Below, piece by piece: positions 39,747 through 49,104 of a stretch of 64,000 nucleotides of DNA. The notes under the pieces were generated by a model. That model was not told the origin of the DNA. It was given only the letters and a program-made list of their open reading frames with translations, and did no database searches. Origin of the DNA: Gluconacetobacter diazotrophicus PA1 5 (GTDB lineage Bacteria; Pseudomonadota; Alphaproteobacteria; Acetobacterales; Acetobacteraceae); assembly GCF_000021325.1 (NCBI RefSeq), contig NC_011365.1:3500001-3564000 (forward strand), written 5' to 3'. Position numbers and translations under genes: made by a program. Numbering within the stretch: position 1 is the stretch's first letter; every line of letters starts with the position of its first letter.

Positions 39747-41219
39747 TCAGCCTTGCCGCCACGTGCTGACGGCGGCCAGTCCGGTCTTCAGCAGTTCATC
39801 GGCCCGTTCGGGGCTGTCGGCTTCGACGTAGACGCGCAGTTCCGGTGCATTGCCAGAAGGGCGGAGGTGGATGATCTCGCCATTGGCGAAAATCATCCGC
39901 AGGCCGTCGGTCTTGTCCACGTGATGGAGGGGGCCGCATGCTTCGGTGAAGCCCAGCGCCGCCGCGCCGCCTTCGGGGTCCTCGCCGAGTTTCGCGATCT
40001 GCGCCTGGCTCTGCGCCGTCGGCATTTCGACCAGGCGGTCGCTGAGGGTGAAGCGCGGGGGCAGGGTGGCGACCAGGGCATCGAGATCGCGGCCCTGCTC
40101 GCGGGCGGCGACCAGCGCGCAGATCATGGGCAGGACGGAATCGCGCGTCGGCAGGGCGGCAAGCGTACGGCCGTAGCGCGTCACGTCGCTGGCCAGCAGG
40201 AACCCGCCATTGGCTTCGTAGCCCACCGAGGGCACGAGCCCGGCCTCGGCGGCCTCGGTCATCGCGGCCACGACGAAGGGGGAACCGATACGGGTGCGGC
40301 GGACCTCTTTCGCGAAGCCGGACAGTTCCAGCGCCGTGTTGCTGCTGACGGGCGTGGTCACGGCGGCCGCGTTCAGGAAGCGTGCGGCCAGGATGCCCAG
40401 CACGTCGCCGCGCAGCCAGTTCCCGGCGCGGTCGGCCAGCAGCGGCCGGTCGGAATCGCCATCGGTGGTCAGGATGGCGTCCAGCGTGCCGGCGGCGGCC
40501 CAGTCGCGGGCCAGGGCGGCATCCTCGGGGCGCACGGCCTCAGTATCGACGGGGATGAAACTGTCCATCCGCCCCAGCGGCACGGCCTTGCCGCCCAGCG
40601 CCTCGACGATGTCCACCAGCACGTCGCGGCCGACGGCGGAATGCTGGTACACGCCCAGCGTCAGGCCCGACAGGGCGTCCGGGCCGAAGAAATCGCGGTA
40701 GCGGGCGACAAAGGGGGGAACCACGTCGGTGATCGCGGGCAGGTCGGCGGCAATCGCGAGCGCGCCGTCGGCATCGAACCACCCTTCGGGAAGTTCGACA
40801 TCCTGTTCCCGCATCGCGGCTTCGTCGGTCTTGAGGAATTCGCCATGCGCGCGGTTGAACTTGATGCCGTTGCGGTCGGCCGGAATATGGCTGCCCGTGA
40901 CCATCAGCGAGGGAATGCCGCGCGCAAAGGCATGCACGCACAGCGCGGGCGTGGGAACGAAGCCGCAGAATACCGGCTCGCCCCGCATGGAGCGGATCGC
41001 GGCGACGCAGGCGCGGACGATGCGGGGCGTGCTGGGACGCAGGTCGCCCGCGACGGCGACCGGGGTGCCGGGGGAAAATTCGCCCAGGGTCGCCAGATGC
41101 TTCAGGTAACCCACGGTGTAGGCGAAGCAGACCGCATCCGTCATGGCGGTGACGAGGCCGCGCGCGCCGCTGGTGCCGAACGCGACGCCCGACTGCGTCA
41201 TCCACTGGGCTATTTTCAT
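39747..41219 (-). CDS. Phosphohexomutase (phosphomannomutase/phosphoglucomutase family)
   Basis: A 490-residue alpha-D-phosphohexomutase with four domains. The N-terminus has 'FGTSGARGLVTAM', the active-site Ser loop is 'SLMVTGSHIPADRNGIKF' (near residue 130; Ser in TGSH), the metal loop 'TTDGDSDRPLL' (Asp-x-Asp-x-Asp), the sugar loop 'YEANGGFLL' and the phosphate loop 'RPSGNAPELRVYVEAD'. It interconverts sugar 1- and 6-phosphates, feeding nucleotide sugars for polysaccharides. A second, different mutase (pgm) is encoded at 43304-44965. The substrate may be mannose or another hexose phosphate. Confidence 0.88.
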   Translation of the reverse strand: MKIAQWMTQSGVAFGTSGARGLVTAMTDAVCFAYTVGYLKHLATLGEFSPGTPVAVAGDLRPSTPRIVRACVAAIRSMRGEPVFCGFVPTPALCVHAFARGIPSLMVTGSHIPADRNGIKFNRAHGEFLKTDEAAMREQDVELPEGWFDADGALAIAADLPAITDVVPPFVARYRDFFGPDALSGLTLGVYQHSAVGRDVLVDIVEALGGKAVPLGRMDSFIPVDTEAVRPEDAALARDWAAAGTLDAILTTDGDSDRPLLADRAGNWLRGDVLGILAARFLNAAAVTTPVSSNTALELSGFAKEVRRTRIGSPFVVAAMTEAAEAGLVPSVGYEANGGFLLASDVTRYGRTLAALPTRDSVLPMICALVAAREQGRDLDALVATLPPRFTLSDRLVEMPTAQSQAQIAKLGEDPEGGAAALGFTEACGPLHHVDKTDGLRMIFANGEIIHLRPSGNAPELRVYVEADSPERADELLKTGLAAVSTWRQG

Positions 41220-41419
41220 GAGGTCTTTCCCGCCGTTGCGACGCCGTTCGAACGGGCGTCCGTTCCGTTTTTCGTGCGCTAAATCAGCAGGACTTCCATC
41301 CCGGGCGCAAGCGTGAACTGACCGGCGACCGAGACTTTTCCACAGCCAGGACGGCAGGAGAACCAAGGTGGGGTTGGGTCGTTTAGGGGGATCCGCACAG
41401 GGGATGGGGCAGGTGGGTC

Positions 41420-42091
41420 ATGAATGCCAGCCGAAACGCCGCCGGACCGTTCGAGGCGGTCGATGCCGTCACGGTGGAAGCGGGCTATGTGACCGGGCTG
41501 CTTGGCATCCCGCCGGAGGCGCATGGCCTGGTCCTGTTCGCCCATGGCAGCGGCAGCGGGCGGTTCAGCCCGCGCAACACCATGGTGGCCCAGGCCCTGC
41601 AGCGCGTGGGTCTGGCGACGCTGCTGCTGGACCTTTTGCGGGACGGCGAGGCACGGGACCGTAGGAACGTCTTCGACATCACCCTGCTGGCCAAGCGGCT
41701 GCGCGGGGCGACGCACTGGGTCCAGCAGGCGCCCCATCTGGCGGCGTTGCCGGTCTGCTATTTCGGGGCCAGTACCGGGGCCGGGGCCGCGTTGCTGGCG
41801 GCATCAGCCGACGATGCGCGCATTACCGCCATCGTCTCGCGCGGCGGCCGGCCCGACCTGGCGGGGGCCACGGCGCTGGCGCGGGTCCGTGCCCCGACAT
41901 TGCTGGTCGTCGGCAGCCGGGATACGGCCGTCATCGCCCTGAACCGGGCGGCGATGCGGGCGATGACCTGCGAATGCGACATGGTGATCGTCCCGGGTGC
42001 GACCCATCTGTTCGAGGAGGAGGGAACGCTGGAGCAGGTCGCGAACCATGCGGTGGGGTGGTTCCTGTCCCATCTGCGCGCGCCCCTTTAG
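41420..42091 (+). CDS. Alpha/beta hydrolase of the dienelactone hydrolase type
   Basis: A 223-residue cytoplasmic hydrolase with the nucleophile elbow 'YFGASTGAGAALLAA' (Ser near residue 117), an Asp in 'TLLVVGSRDTAV' and a His in 'VIVPGATHLFEEEG', making a full triad. 'LVLFAHGSGSGRFSPRN' is the oxyanion strand-turn. The family is often annotated as dienelactone hydrolase-like or DeoR-associated phosphoribosyl neighbours; its substrate is not known. It starts 200 bp from the divergent phosphohexomutase. Confidence 0.82.
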   Translation: MNASRNAAGPFEAVDAVTVEAGYVTGLLGIPPEAHGLVLFAHGSGSGRFSPRNTMVAQALQRVGLATLLLDLLRDGEARDRRNVFDITLLAKRLRGATHWVQQAPHLAALPVCYFGASTGAGAALLAASADDARITAIVSRGGRPDLAGATALARVRAPTLLVVGSRDTAVIALNRAAMRAMTCECDMVIVPGATHLFEEEGTLEQVANHAVGWFLSHLRAPL

Positions 42092-42181
42092 GCGGTTGGC
42101 CTGTCCCGCCGTGCCGCGCATGCTCCCCCTTGTTCGTTTCGATTCCGATGTTACCGTCACGGCGCAACGGGAGGGGCGGGA

Positions 42182-43201
42182 ATGCGCGGATCGAGGGTTC
42201 TGTCGGGCGGGATAGCGGCGGCCATGGTGATGACGGCGGCGTCGGTGGTCATGCGGCCGGTGACGGCGCGCGCCGATACCGTGCCCGTGATGGTCATTCA
42301 CGGGGGCGCGGGCGTCATCAAGGCCGACATGTCGCCCGAGCGGCGGAAGATCGTCCTGGCGGCGCTGGCCCACGCCCTGGACGCGGGATATGCCGCCCTG
42401 AAGGCGGGCAAGCCGGCACCGGATGCGGTGGTGGCGGCCATTCGCGTGCTGGAGGACGATCCGAACTTCAATGCCGGCAAGGGGGCGGTCTTCACCCATG
42501 ACGGCCATAACGAAATGGATGCGGCCATCATGGACGGCGCGACCCTGCGGGCCGGCGCGATCGCGGGCGTACAGCACGTGCGCAACCCGATTTCCCTGGC
42601 GCGGGCGGTCATGGACCATTCGCCGCACGTCCTGCTGATCGGCGCGGGGGCCGAGGCGTTTGCCAGGACGCAGGGGATCGCATTGGTGGATACGTCCTAT
42701 TTCTGGACCCAGCGCCGCTGGGACCAGCTTCAGCGCGCGTTGAAGGAGGATGCGGCCCATGCCCAGCACGCGGACGAAACCACGGACCGTCATTTCGGCA
42801 CGGTGGGCGCCGTTGCGCTGGACAAGGCGGGGCATCTGGCCGCCGGGACGTCGACGGGCGGCATGACCGACAAATTATGGGGCCGGGTCGGGGATTCGCC
42901 GCTGATCGGCGCGGGCACATACGCGAATGCGGGCTGTGCCATGTCCGGGACCGGGTGGGGAGAATTCTATATCCGCACCGTGGCGGCGCACGAGATCTGC
43001 ATGCGCGTGACGGCGATGCATGATTCGCTGGCCCATGCGGCCGACGACGTCATCAACCACGAAATTCCGGCGCTGGGTGGAAACGGCGGCGCCATCCTGG
43101 TCGATTCGGCCGGCGATATCGCGATGCCGTTCAATACCGACGGGATGTATCGCGCCTGGGTCGGTCGCGACGGCGTGCCGCACGCCGCGATCTTCCAGTA
43201 G
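42182..43201 (+). CDS. Exported isoaspartyl peptidase / plant-type L-asparaginase
   Basis: A 339-residue Ntn-hydrolase with a signal peptide (about 1-32, ending 'TARADT'). It has 'MVIHGGAGVI' at the mature start, the 'NAGKGAVFTHDGHNEMDAAIMDG' signature, and the autocleavage site 'HFGTVGAVALD' (near residue 202), where the Thr becomes the N-terminal nucleophile of the beta subunit; 'GTSTGGMTDK' forms the oxyanion side. It removes isoaspartyl residues from peptides or hydrolyses asparagine, here in the periplasm. A strong ribosome binding site (GGGAGGGG) precedes the ATG. Its stop codon lies within a 16-bp tandem repeat. Confidence 0.92.
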   Translation: MRGSRVLSGGIAAAMVMTAASVVMRPVTARADTVPVMVIHGGAGVIKADMSPERRKIVLAALAHALDAGYAALKAGKPAPDAVVAAIRVLEDDPNFNAGKGAVFTHDGHNEMDAAIMDGATLRAGAIAGVQHVRNPISLARAVMDHSPHVLLIGAGAEAFARTQGIALVDTSYFWTQRRWDQLQRALKEDAAHAQHADETTDRHFGTVGAVALDKAGHLAAGTSTGGMTDKLWGRVGDSPLIGAGTYANAGCAMSGTGWGEFYIRTVAAHEICMRVTAMHDSLAHAADDVINHEIPALGGNGGAILVDSAGDIAMPFNTDGMYRAWVGRDGVPHAAIFQ

Positions 43202-43223
43202 GGCAGACTTCCAGTAGGGCAGA
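43192..43223. repeat. Perfect 16-bp tandem duplication across the stop codon of the isoaspartyl peptidase gene
   Basis: CTTCCAGTAGGGCAGA occurs at 43192-43207 and again at 43208-43223 with no mismatch. The first copy contains the last codons and the stop. It looks like a replication slippage event and does not change the protein. Confidence 0.9.
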
Positions 43224-43261
43224 TCGTGATCGGATGGCGTCACGCAACCGCAAGGCGCTCC

Positions 43262-43292
43262 AGGCCCGAAGGGTCCACGACCCCTCGGGCCT
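43262..43292. terminator. Hairpin between convergent isoaspartyl peptidase and pgm genes
   Basis: AGGCCCGAAGGGTC (43262-43275) pairs with GACCCCTCGGGCCT (43279-43292) except for one central A/C mismatch, with a 3-nt loop. It lies between two convergent genes, so it could terminate both; the T-tracts are poor on either side. Confidence 0.6.
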
Positions 43293-43303
43293 TCCTCGTG
43301 CTG

Positions 43304-44965
43304 TCAGCCTGAACCTTCCTGGGTCGCGAACAGGGACGAGATGGCGTCCGCCGCCTCGTGCTGGATGCGGTGCAGATGGTCCTCGCTGACGAAGCTCTCG
43401 GCATAGATCTTGTAGACGTCCTCGGTGCCCGAGGGGCGGGCGGCGAACCAGCCATTGTCCGTGACGATCTTCAGGCCGCCGATGTCCGCGTCATTGCCGG
43501 GGGCGCGGGTCAGCGTCGCCCGGATGGGCTCGCCCGCCAGGTCCTGCAGGCCGACCTGTTCCGCCGACAGCGACTTCAGCAGCGATTTCTGCTCGGCTGT
43601 GGCGGGCGCGTCGATCCGGGCATAATAGGGCGTGCCCAGTTCGGCCGTCAGGTCGCGATAGGCCACGCCGGGATTGTGCCCGGTGCGCGCCGTCATTTCG
43701 GCGGCCAGCAGTCCCAGGATGATGCCGTCCTTGTCCGTCGTCCAGGCGGTGCCGTCCGTGCGCAGGAACGAGGCGCCGGCGCTTTCCTCGCCCGCGAAGC
43801 CGAACGAGCCGTCGATCAGCCCGTCGACGAACCATTTGAAGCCGACCGGCACCTCGACCAGACGGCGCCCGAGCTTGCCCGCCACCCGGTCGATCATGCT
43901 GCTGCTGACCACCGTCTTGCCCACCGCCGCCTGGGGGCTCCAGCCCGGCCGGTTGGCGAACAGGTAGGCGATGGCGGTGGCGAGGTAATGGTTCGGGGTC
44001 ATCAGCCCGTCGCTGCCCGCGACGATGCCGTGCCGGTCGGCATCGGTATCGTTGGCGAAAGCCACGTCGAACGTCCGTCCGGCCTCGATCAGCCGGCCCA
44101 TCGCGTAGGGCGAGGAACAGTCCATGCGGATCTGCCCGTCCCAGTCGGCCGTCATGAACGAGAAGGTCGGGTCCACGACGTCGCTGACCACGGTGGCGTC
44201 GATGCCGTACCGTTCGATGATCGGCTGCCAGTAGGCGACGGCGGCCCCCCCCAGCGGATCGATGCCGATCTTGACCCCCGAGGCGCGGATCGCCGCCATG
44301 TCGAGGACCGAACCAAGGTCCGCGACGTAGGGCGTGATGTAATCGTGCCGATGCACGCAGGCGGCGCGCAGTGCCTGTTCGTACGGGATGCGCCGCACCC
44401 CCGCCAAGCCGGAGGCGAGGAAGTCGTTGGCCGCGCGTTCGATGGTGCGGGTGATGCCCGTGTCCGCCGGGCCGCCATGGGGCGGGTTGTATTTATAACC
44501 GCCATCTTCCGGCGGGTTGTGCGAGGGCGTCAGGACGACGCCATCCGCCAGGCCGCTGGTGCGTCCCTTGTTGTAGGTCAGGATGGCGTGCGAAATCACC
44601 GGCGTGGGGGTGTAGCCGTCCTGCGCGTCGATGAAGACGTCCACCCCGTTGGCCGCGAACACTTCCAGCGCCGAGGCCAGGGCCGGCTTCGAGATCGCAT
44701 GGGTGTCGATGCCGATATAGAGCGGCCCGTCGATGCCCGCCGCCGCGCGGTACTCGCAGACCGCCTGGCTGATCGCCAGGATATGGGCCTCGTTGAAGCC
44801 GGTCTGGAGCGGCGAGCCACGATGGCCCGACGTTCCGAAGGTAACCCGCTGGGCCGTGATCCGGGGATCGGGCTTCAGGTCGTAATAGGCGGTAGTCAGC
44901 TTCGCGACGTCGATCAGGCGTGACGGCGCAACGGGCTTGCCCGCCAGTGGGCTGATGGTGGCCAT
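43304..44965 (-). CDS. pgm: Phosphoglucomutase, alpha-D-glucose phosphate-specific
   Basis: A 553-residue enzyme of the usual length. '[19 protein letters not shown]' marks the N-terminal domain, the phosphoserine loop is '[18 protein letters not shown]' (Ser near residue 146), the metal loop '[14 protein letters not shown]', the sugar loop '[11 protein letters not shown]' and the phosphate loop '[15 protein letters not shown]'. It converts glucose 6-phosphate to glucose 1-phosphate, the precursor of UDP-glucose. In cellulose-producing acetic acid bacteria the homologue (CelB) is needed for cellulose and acetan synthesis; whether this strain makes these polymers cannot be seen here. Confidence 0.95.
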   Translation of the reverse strand: MATISPLAGKPVAPSRLIDVAKLTTAYYDLKPDPRITAQRVTFGTSGHRGSPLQTGFNEAHILAISQAVCEYRAAAGIDGPLYIGIDTHAISKPALASALEVFAANGVDVFIDAQDGYTPTPVISHAILTYNKGRTSGLADGVVLTPSHNPPEDGGYKYNPPHGGPADTGITRTIERAANDFLASGLAGVRRIPYEQALRAACVHRHDYITPYVADLGSVLDMAAIRASGVKIGIDPLGGAAVAYWQPIIERYGIDATVVSDVVDPTFSFMTADWDGQIRMDCSSPYAMGRLIEAGRTFDVAFANDTDADRHGIVAGSDGLMTPNHYLATAIAYLFANRPGWSPQAAVGKTVVSSSMIDRVAGKLGRRLVEVPVGFKWFVDGLIDGSFGFAGEESAGASFLRTDGTAWTTDKDGIILGLLAAEMTARTGHNPGVAYRDLTAELGTPYYARIDAPATAEQKSLLKSLSAEQVGLQDLAGEPIRATLTRAPGNDADIGGLKIVTDNGWFAARPSGTEDVYKIYAESFVSEDHLHRIQHEAADAISSLFATQEGSG

Positions 44966-45005
44966 CCTGTGTTCCTTCCCGGTAGTAGCGGTTCGCGGTG
45001 CCAGT

Positions 45006-45683
45006 TCAGGGGTGGGCGGGCGGCGCCGTGCCGGCGGTCTGACCCGCCCCTTCGGTCACGGTGGTGGACGGCGTGACCACGCGGTTCATGACCTCGAATG
45101 ATACGGCGTCCGCGGTGGTCACGTCGACAGAATCACCCACCTTCAACGTCGCCAGCAGCGCCTGGATCGGCTTTTCCTTTACGGTGACGGTCCGGGTGAT
45201 CCCGCCCGGATCGACGAAGGTCACGACATTGTGCGGCGCATCGACGGCCAGTACGCGCACGCGCTCCCGCTGGTAGGAAACCATCATGCCGTGGGGGTGG
45301 CGGTTCGCCAGCCCGTGGGCGGACGTCACGGTCGATTGCGGGGGCGGGCTGCCGGGGGCCGCGATGTCGGCGGCGATGGTCTGGAAGAAGCGGATATGGA
45401 TCTGGTCCCCCGGCTGCACGTGGGGCAGGTTATGCACGTCCTTGGGCACGCGCACCGTGATGAAGCCGCCGGTGCGATCGCGCAGCAGCACCTCGCCCGA
45501 ACCGGAATCGATCGTCTCGACGGTGGCGGTGGTGACCTGGCTGCCGGTGATGGCGGATGCCTGCGCATGGGCATGCCGGGGCAGGGCGGCACCGGTCGCG
45601 GCCAGCGACAGCGCCAGCATCATCTGGGGCATGCGGCCTGAAATGGGATGCGTTTTTCTGGATGCCATCGTGTTCCCTGCCAT
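45006..45683 (-). CDS. Exported hypothetical protein with repeated beta-strand modules
   Basis: A 225-residue protein with a signal peptide ('[20 protein letters not shown]'); a second ATG five codons in ('MASRKT') is an equally good start. The mature part contains two similar strand-rich stretches, '[23 protein letters not shown]...[10 protein letters not shown]' and '[22 protein letters not shown]...[11 protein letters not shown]', each ending in a lipoyl/OB-like 'L..GD.V.V' element. This suggests two copies of a small beta-domain, similar to DUF5666-like or copper-binding modules, but I cannot name it. It lies 40 bp upstream of pgm on the same strand. Confidence 0.75.
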   Translation of the reverse strand: MAGNTMASRKTHPISGRMPQMMLALSLAATGAALPRHAHAQASAITGSQVTTATVETIDSGSGEVLLRDRTGGFITVRVPKDVHNLPHVQPGDQIHIRFFQTIAADIAAPGSPPPQSTVTSAHGLANRHPHGMMVSYQRERVRVLAVDAPHNVVTFVDPGGITRTVTVKEKPIQALLATLKVGDSVDVTTADAVSFEVMNRVVTPSTTVTEGAGQTAGTAPPAHP

Positions 45684-45809
45684 GTTTCGTCCAGTTTCCT
45701 GGGATCTTCATCCGATTGCTACGGCTTCGGAATTGATATTAAAGCATGTTTATCGTCATGGCGAATAGTCGCGCCGCCGCGCGTCTGGGCAGGGGTGGAA
45801 AACGGAAAT

Positions 45810-46163
45810 ATGGCGCGTTCGGTTACGATCTACGGCATCAAGGCCTGCGACACGATGAAGAAGGCCCGCGCCTGGCTGGAGACGCACGGCGTGGCCTGCG
45901 TCTTTCACGACTACAAGAGCCAGGGCATCACGCGTGAGGTGCTGGAGGGGTGGGTGCGACAGGTGGGATGGGAAATCCTGCTGAACCGGTCGGGCACCAC
46001 CTTCCGCAATCTGCCCGACGCGGACAAGGCCGACCTGGATGCCGCGCGGGCCATCGACCTGATGCTGGCGCAACCGTCGATGATCAAGCGGCCGGTGCTG
46101 GACGTGGACGGCGCGCTGACGGTCGGGTTCAAGCCCGAGCTTTACGCCGTGCGACTGAACTGA
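45810..46163 (+). CDS. ArsC/Spx/YffB family thioredoxin-fold protein
   Basis: A 117-residue protein of the ArsC/Spx family. 'VTIYGIKACDTMKKARAWLE' carries a single Cys followed by Thr instead of a CxxC motif, and the later part has 'LLNRSGTTFRNLPDADK' and 'PSMIKRPVLDVDG', the usual 'IKRPV' motif. The short length and the GIKxCDT form match E. coli YffB, which binds glutathione and whose function is unclear. Not a proven arsenate reductase. It is convergent with the copper chaperone gene. Confidence 0.88.
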   Translation: MARSVTIYGIKACDTMKKARAWLETHGVACVFHDYKSQGITREVLEGWVRQVGWEILLNRSGTTFRNLPDADKADLDAARAIDLMLAQPSMIKRPVLDVDGALTVGFKPELYAVRLN

Positions 46164-46197
46164 ACCGCGTTTAAATCAGCCCCTGAAAAAATGATTT

Positions 46198-46410
46198 CTA
46201 GACCGTGACGTCGTAGCCTGCGTCCTGCACCGCCGTGCACAGGGTCGCGGGCGTCGCGAGGTTCGGATCATAGGTAACTGCGGCGCGCGGGGCGGGGGTC
46301 ATGGACACGCTGGCCGTGCTCACGCCGTTGGTGCGTTCCAGCGCTTTCTGGACCGCCGAGGCGCATCCGTCGCACGTCATGCCCCCGATTTTCAGCGTAA
46401 TCGCGTCCAT
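46198..46410 (-). CDS. Heavy-metal-associated domain copper chaperone (CopZ-like)
   Basis: A 70-residue HMA domain: 'LKIGGMTCDGCASAVQKALER' contains the CxxC metal site (near residues 13-16), followed by 'VSMTPAPRAAVTYDPNLATP' and 'AVQDAGYDVTV'. Start chosen at the ATG 46410, where the family begins. It lies 93 bp downstream of copA on the same strand and probably carries Cu(I) to that pump. Confidence 0.9.
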   Translation of the reverse strand: MDAITLKIGGMTCDGCASAVQKALERTNGVSTASVSMTPAPRAAVTYDPNLATPATLCTAVQDAGYDVTV

Positions 46411-46503
46411 TGCCCCATCCTTCCGGTGCCGCAGGCCATTCCGGATGGCGCGGGCGCGGCTGTTCATGTTCCCGGCAGACCTTGTCAATATTCGGGACAA
46501 TAT

Positions 46504-48999
46504 TCAAGTATTCGATGTTCGGGGCCGGCTCCGCAAGGCATCGGACCCCGGCTTCCACCGATTGAGCCGCAGCGCGTTCGAGACGACCGAGACCGAACTC
46601 ATGGCCATCGCGCCGCCGGCAAGGGCGGGATTCAGCCATCCCGCCGCCGCCAGCGGAATGCCCAGCACGTTATAGATGAATGCGAAGAACAGGTTCTGCC
46701 TTACCTTGGCCAGGGTGGCGCGCGACAGGTCCATCGCATCCACCAGCCCGCGCAGTTCGCTGCGCATCAACACGACGTCGGCAGTATCCAGCGCAATGTC
46801 CGACCCGCTGCCCATGGCGATGCCGATATCGGCTGCCGCCAGGGCCGGGGCGTCGTTGATGCCGTCGCCCACCATGCCGACGATCCGGCCCGCACCCCGG
46901 CGGCGTTCGACCTCGTGCGCCTTGTCCTCGGGCAGTACGCCGGCGATGGTCTCGTCCAGTCCCAGGCGGGATGCGACGGCGGCGGCGGTGCGGGGGTTGT
47001 CGCCGGTCAGCATCACAAGCCTGATCCCGCGCGCGCGCAGCGCGGCCAGGCCGGCGGCGGCGTCGGGGCGGATCTGGTCGGCCAGCGCGATATGGCCCAG
47101 CAGGGTGCTGCCGCGCGCCACCCCGATCACCGTCCTGCCGTCCTGTTCCAGGCGCTGGACCGTGGGCTCGTCCCCGCCGCAGCCGGATTCGGCCAGGAAG
47201 CGGGGCGAGCCCAGGCGCAGCGTGGCGCCCGAATCATCCGCGTCCTGGGCCTGGACGCCGCGCCCCGGTATGGCCCGGACATCGCGGACCGGGGCGGCCT
47301 CGATGTCGCGCGATACCGCATGATCGACGATGGCGCGGGCCAGCGGATGTTCGGAATTGCGCTCCAGCGCCAGGGCGGCCGACAGCAGCGTGTCGGCCGC
47401 GACGCCCGGGGCGGGCACGATGTCGGTTACGCCCGGCCGGCCCAGGGTCAGCGTGCCGGTCTTGTCCATGATCAGGGTGGTGACGGTATGCAGGCGCTCC
47501 AGCGCCTCGGCGTTGCGGAACAGCAGGCCGGCCCGTGCCCCCAGGCCGGTACCCACCATGATCGCGGTCGGCGTGGCCAGCCCCAGCGCGCAGGGGCAGG
47601 CGATCACCAGCACCGCGATCGTGCCGCCCAGCGCCCCCGCCGGATGCCCGCTGACGGCCCAGCCGATGGCGAACGTCACGGCGGCGACGGCCAGGACCGC
47701 CGGCACGAAGACGGCCGAGACCCGGTCCACCAGATGCTGCACCGGGTCCTTGGTGCCTTGGGCCTGCTGCACCATGCGGACGATCCGCGACAGCGTGGTG
47801 TCGGCGCCCACGCGCCGGGCACGGACGCGCAGCACGCCGTCGCGGTTGATCGTGGCGCCGGAAACCGGATCGCCCGGTCCCTTGCCGACGGGAACGGATT
47901 CGCCGGTCAGCATGGATTCGTCGATGTCGGACCGCCCGTCCAGGATCGTGCCGTCCACCGGGATGCTCTCGCCCGGGCGGATGGCGAAGATGTCGCCGAC
48001 CCGCAGGCTGGTCACCGGCCGGTCCTGGATCGCGCCGTCGATCTCGACATGCGCGACCTGCGGTTGCAGGCGGATCAGGCTTTCCACGCCTTCACGCGTG
48101 CGGTTGCGGGCCCGGGCCTCCATCAGGCGGCCCAGCAGCACCAGGGTGATGACCGTGGCGCCGGATTCGAAATAGAGAGGCCCGGGCAGGCCCAGCGCGA
48201 CCGTGGCCGTGCTGGCCAGCCACGCGACGCTGGTGCCCATGACCACCAGCACGTCCATGTTCGCGCCGCCGCCACGCACGGCGTTCCAGGCATGGCGATA
48301 GAAGGACCGGCCGCAGACGAACTGCACCAGCGTCGCCAGCACCCATTGCAGCCCGACCGGCAGCATGTCGTGCAGGCCGGCCAGCATCGCCACCATGCCG
48401 GCCAGCAGCGGCAGGGTCAGCACCACCGACAGCGCGAACAGCCGCACCTGCCGCTGCCAGGCCGCCCGATGGCGCGCGGCGTCGTCCGCCGCCTCGCTCC
48501 CCGTCGCGCCGGAAGCGACGTCATGGGGCAGGGCGGCGCCATAGCCCGCCTTTTCGACCTGCCGCACTAGGGCATCGGGGTCCGACAGGCCCGGCACGTA
48601 GTCGATATCGGCGCGGCCGCTGGCAAAATTCACATGCGCGTCCACCCCCGGCAGACGGTTCAGCACCGTTTCGATCCGGGTGGCGCAGGCGACGCAGGTC
48701 ATGCCGTCGATCGCCAGGACGACATGGCGGGCCGGCACGTCGAACCCCGCCTTGCGGATGGCCCCCACGATCTCGCCCAGCCCGGGGGCGTCCGGCGGGG
48801 GGGCGCCCTGCCGTTCCACCGTCGCGGTCGCGGTGGCGAAATTGACCGAAGCCGTCACCCCCGGCAGGCGGCCCAGCACCTTCTCGATCCGGGCGGCGCA
48901 GGCGGCGCAGCTCATGCCCTCGATGGGCACGGTGATGGGGGCCAGGGCGCCCGGGGGCGATGTGCTGGGGGGCAGGGTGATGGTTTGACCGGATGTCAT
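46504..48999 (-). CDS. copA: Cu(I)-translocating P1B-type ATPase
   Basis: An 831-residue copper pump. Two N-terminal HMA domains ('[18 protein letters not shown]' near 35 and '[18 protein letters not shown]' near 105) are followed by eight expected membrane helices, the translocation motif '[13 protein letters not shown]', the phosphorylation site '[11 protein letters not shown]', and '[20 protein letters not shown]'. The conserved C-terminal '[13 protein letters not shown]...[22 protein letters not shown]' region holds the last metal-site residues. It exports Cu(I) from the cytoplasm. The ATG at 48999 was chosen over an upstream one because the extra 28 residues have no homology. With the adjacent chaperone it forms a copper-resistance pair. 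Confidence 0.95.
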   Translation of the reverse strand: MTSGQTITLPPSTSPPGALAPITVPIEGMSCAACAARIEKVLGRLPGVTASVNFATATATVERQGAPPPDAPGLGEIVGAIRKAGFDVPARHVVLAIDGMTCVACATRIETVLNRLPGVDAHVNFASGRADIDYVPGLSDPDALVRQVEKAGYGAALPHDVASGATGSEAADDAARHRAAWQRQVRLFALSVVLTLPLLAGMVAMLAGLHDMLPVGLQWVLATLVQFVCGRSFYRHAWNAVRGGGANMDVLVVMGTSVAWLASTATVALGLPGPLYFESGATVITLVLLGRLMEARARNRTREGVESLIRLQPQVAHVEIDGAIQDRPVTSLRVGDIFAIRPGESIPVDGTILDGRSDIDESMLTGESVPVGKGPGDPVSGATINRDGVLRVRARRVGADTTLSRIVRMVQQAQGTKDPVQHLVDRVSAVFVPAVLAVAAVTFAIGWAVSGHPAGALGGTIAVLVIACPCALGLATPTAIMVGTGLGARAGLLFRNAEALERLHTVTTLIMDKTGTLTLGRPGVTDIVPAPGVAADTLLSAALALERNSEHPLARAIVDHAVSRDIEAAPVRDVRAIPGRGVQAQDADDSGATLRLGSPRFLAESGCGGDEPTVQRLEQDGRTVIGVARGSTLLGHIALADQIRPDAAAGLAALRARGIRLVMLTGDNPRTAAAVASRLGLDETIAGVLPEDKAHEVERRRGAGRIVGMVGDGINDAPALAAADIGIAMGSGSDIALDTADVVLMRSELRGLVDAMDLSRATLAKVRQNLFFAFIYNVLGIPLAAAGWLNPALAGGAMAMSSVSVVSNALRLNRWKPGSDALRSRPRTSNT

Positions 49000-49104
49000 G
49001 TTCCGACGCCGCCTTCCGTTCCGCGATCCCGCTGGCACGCAGGACCCCGTGCGGAAGGTGGGGTCGGGGCAGGCTGCCGTCAACCGAGCGGCGGCGGCTG
49101 CCTT

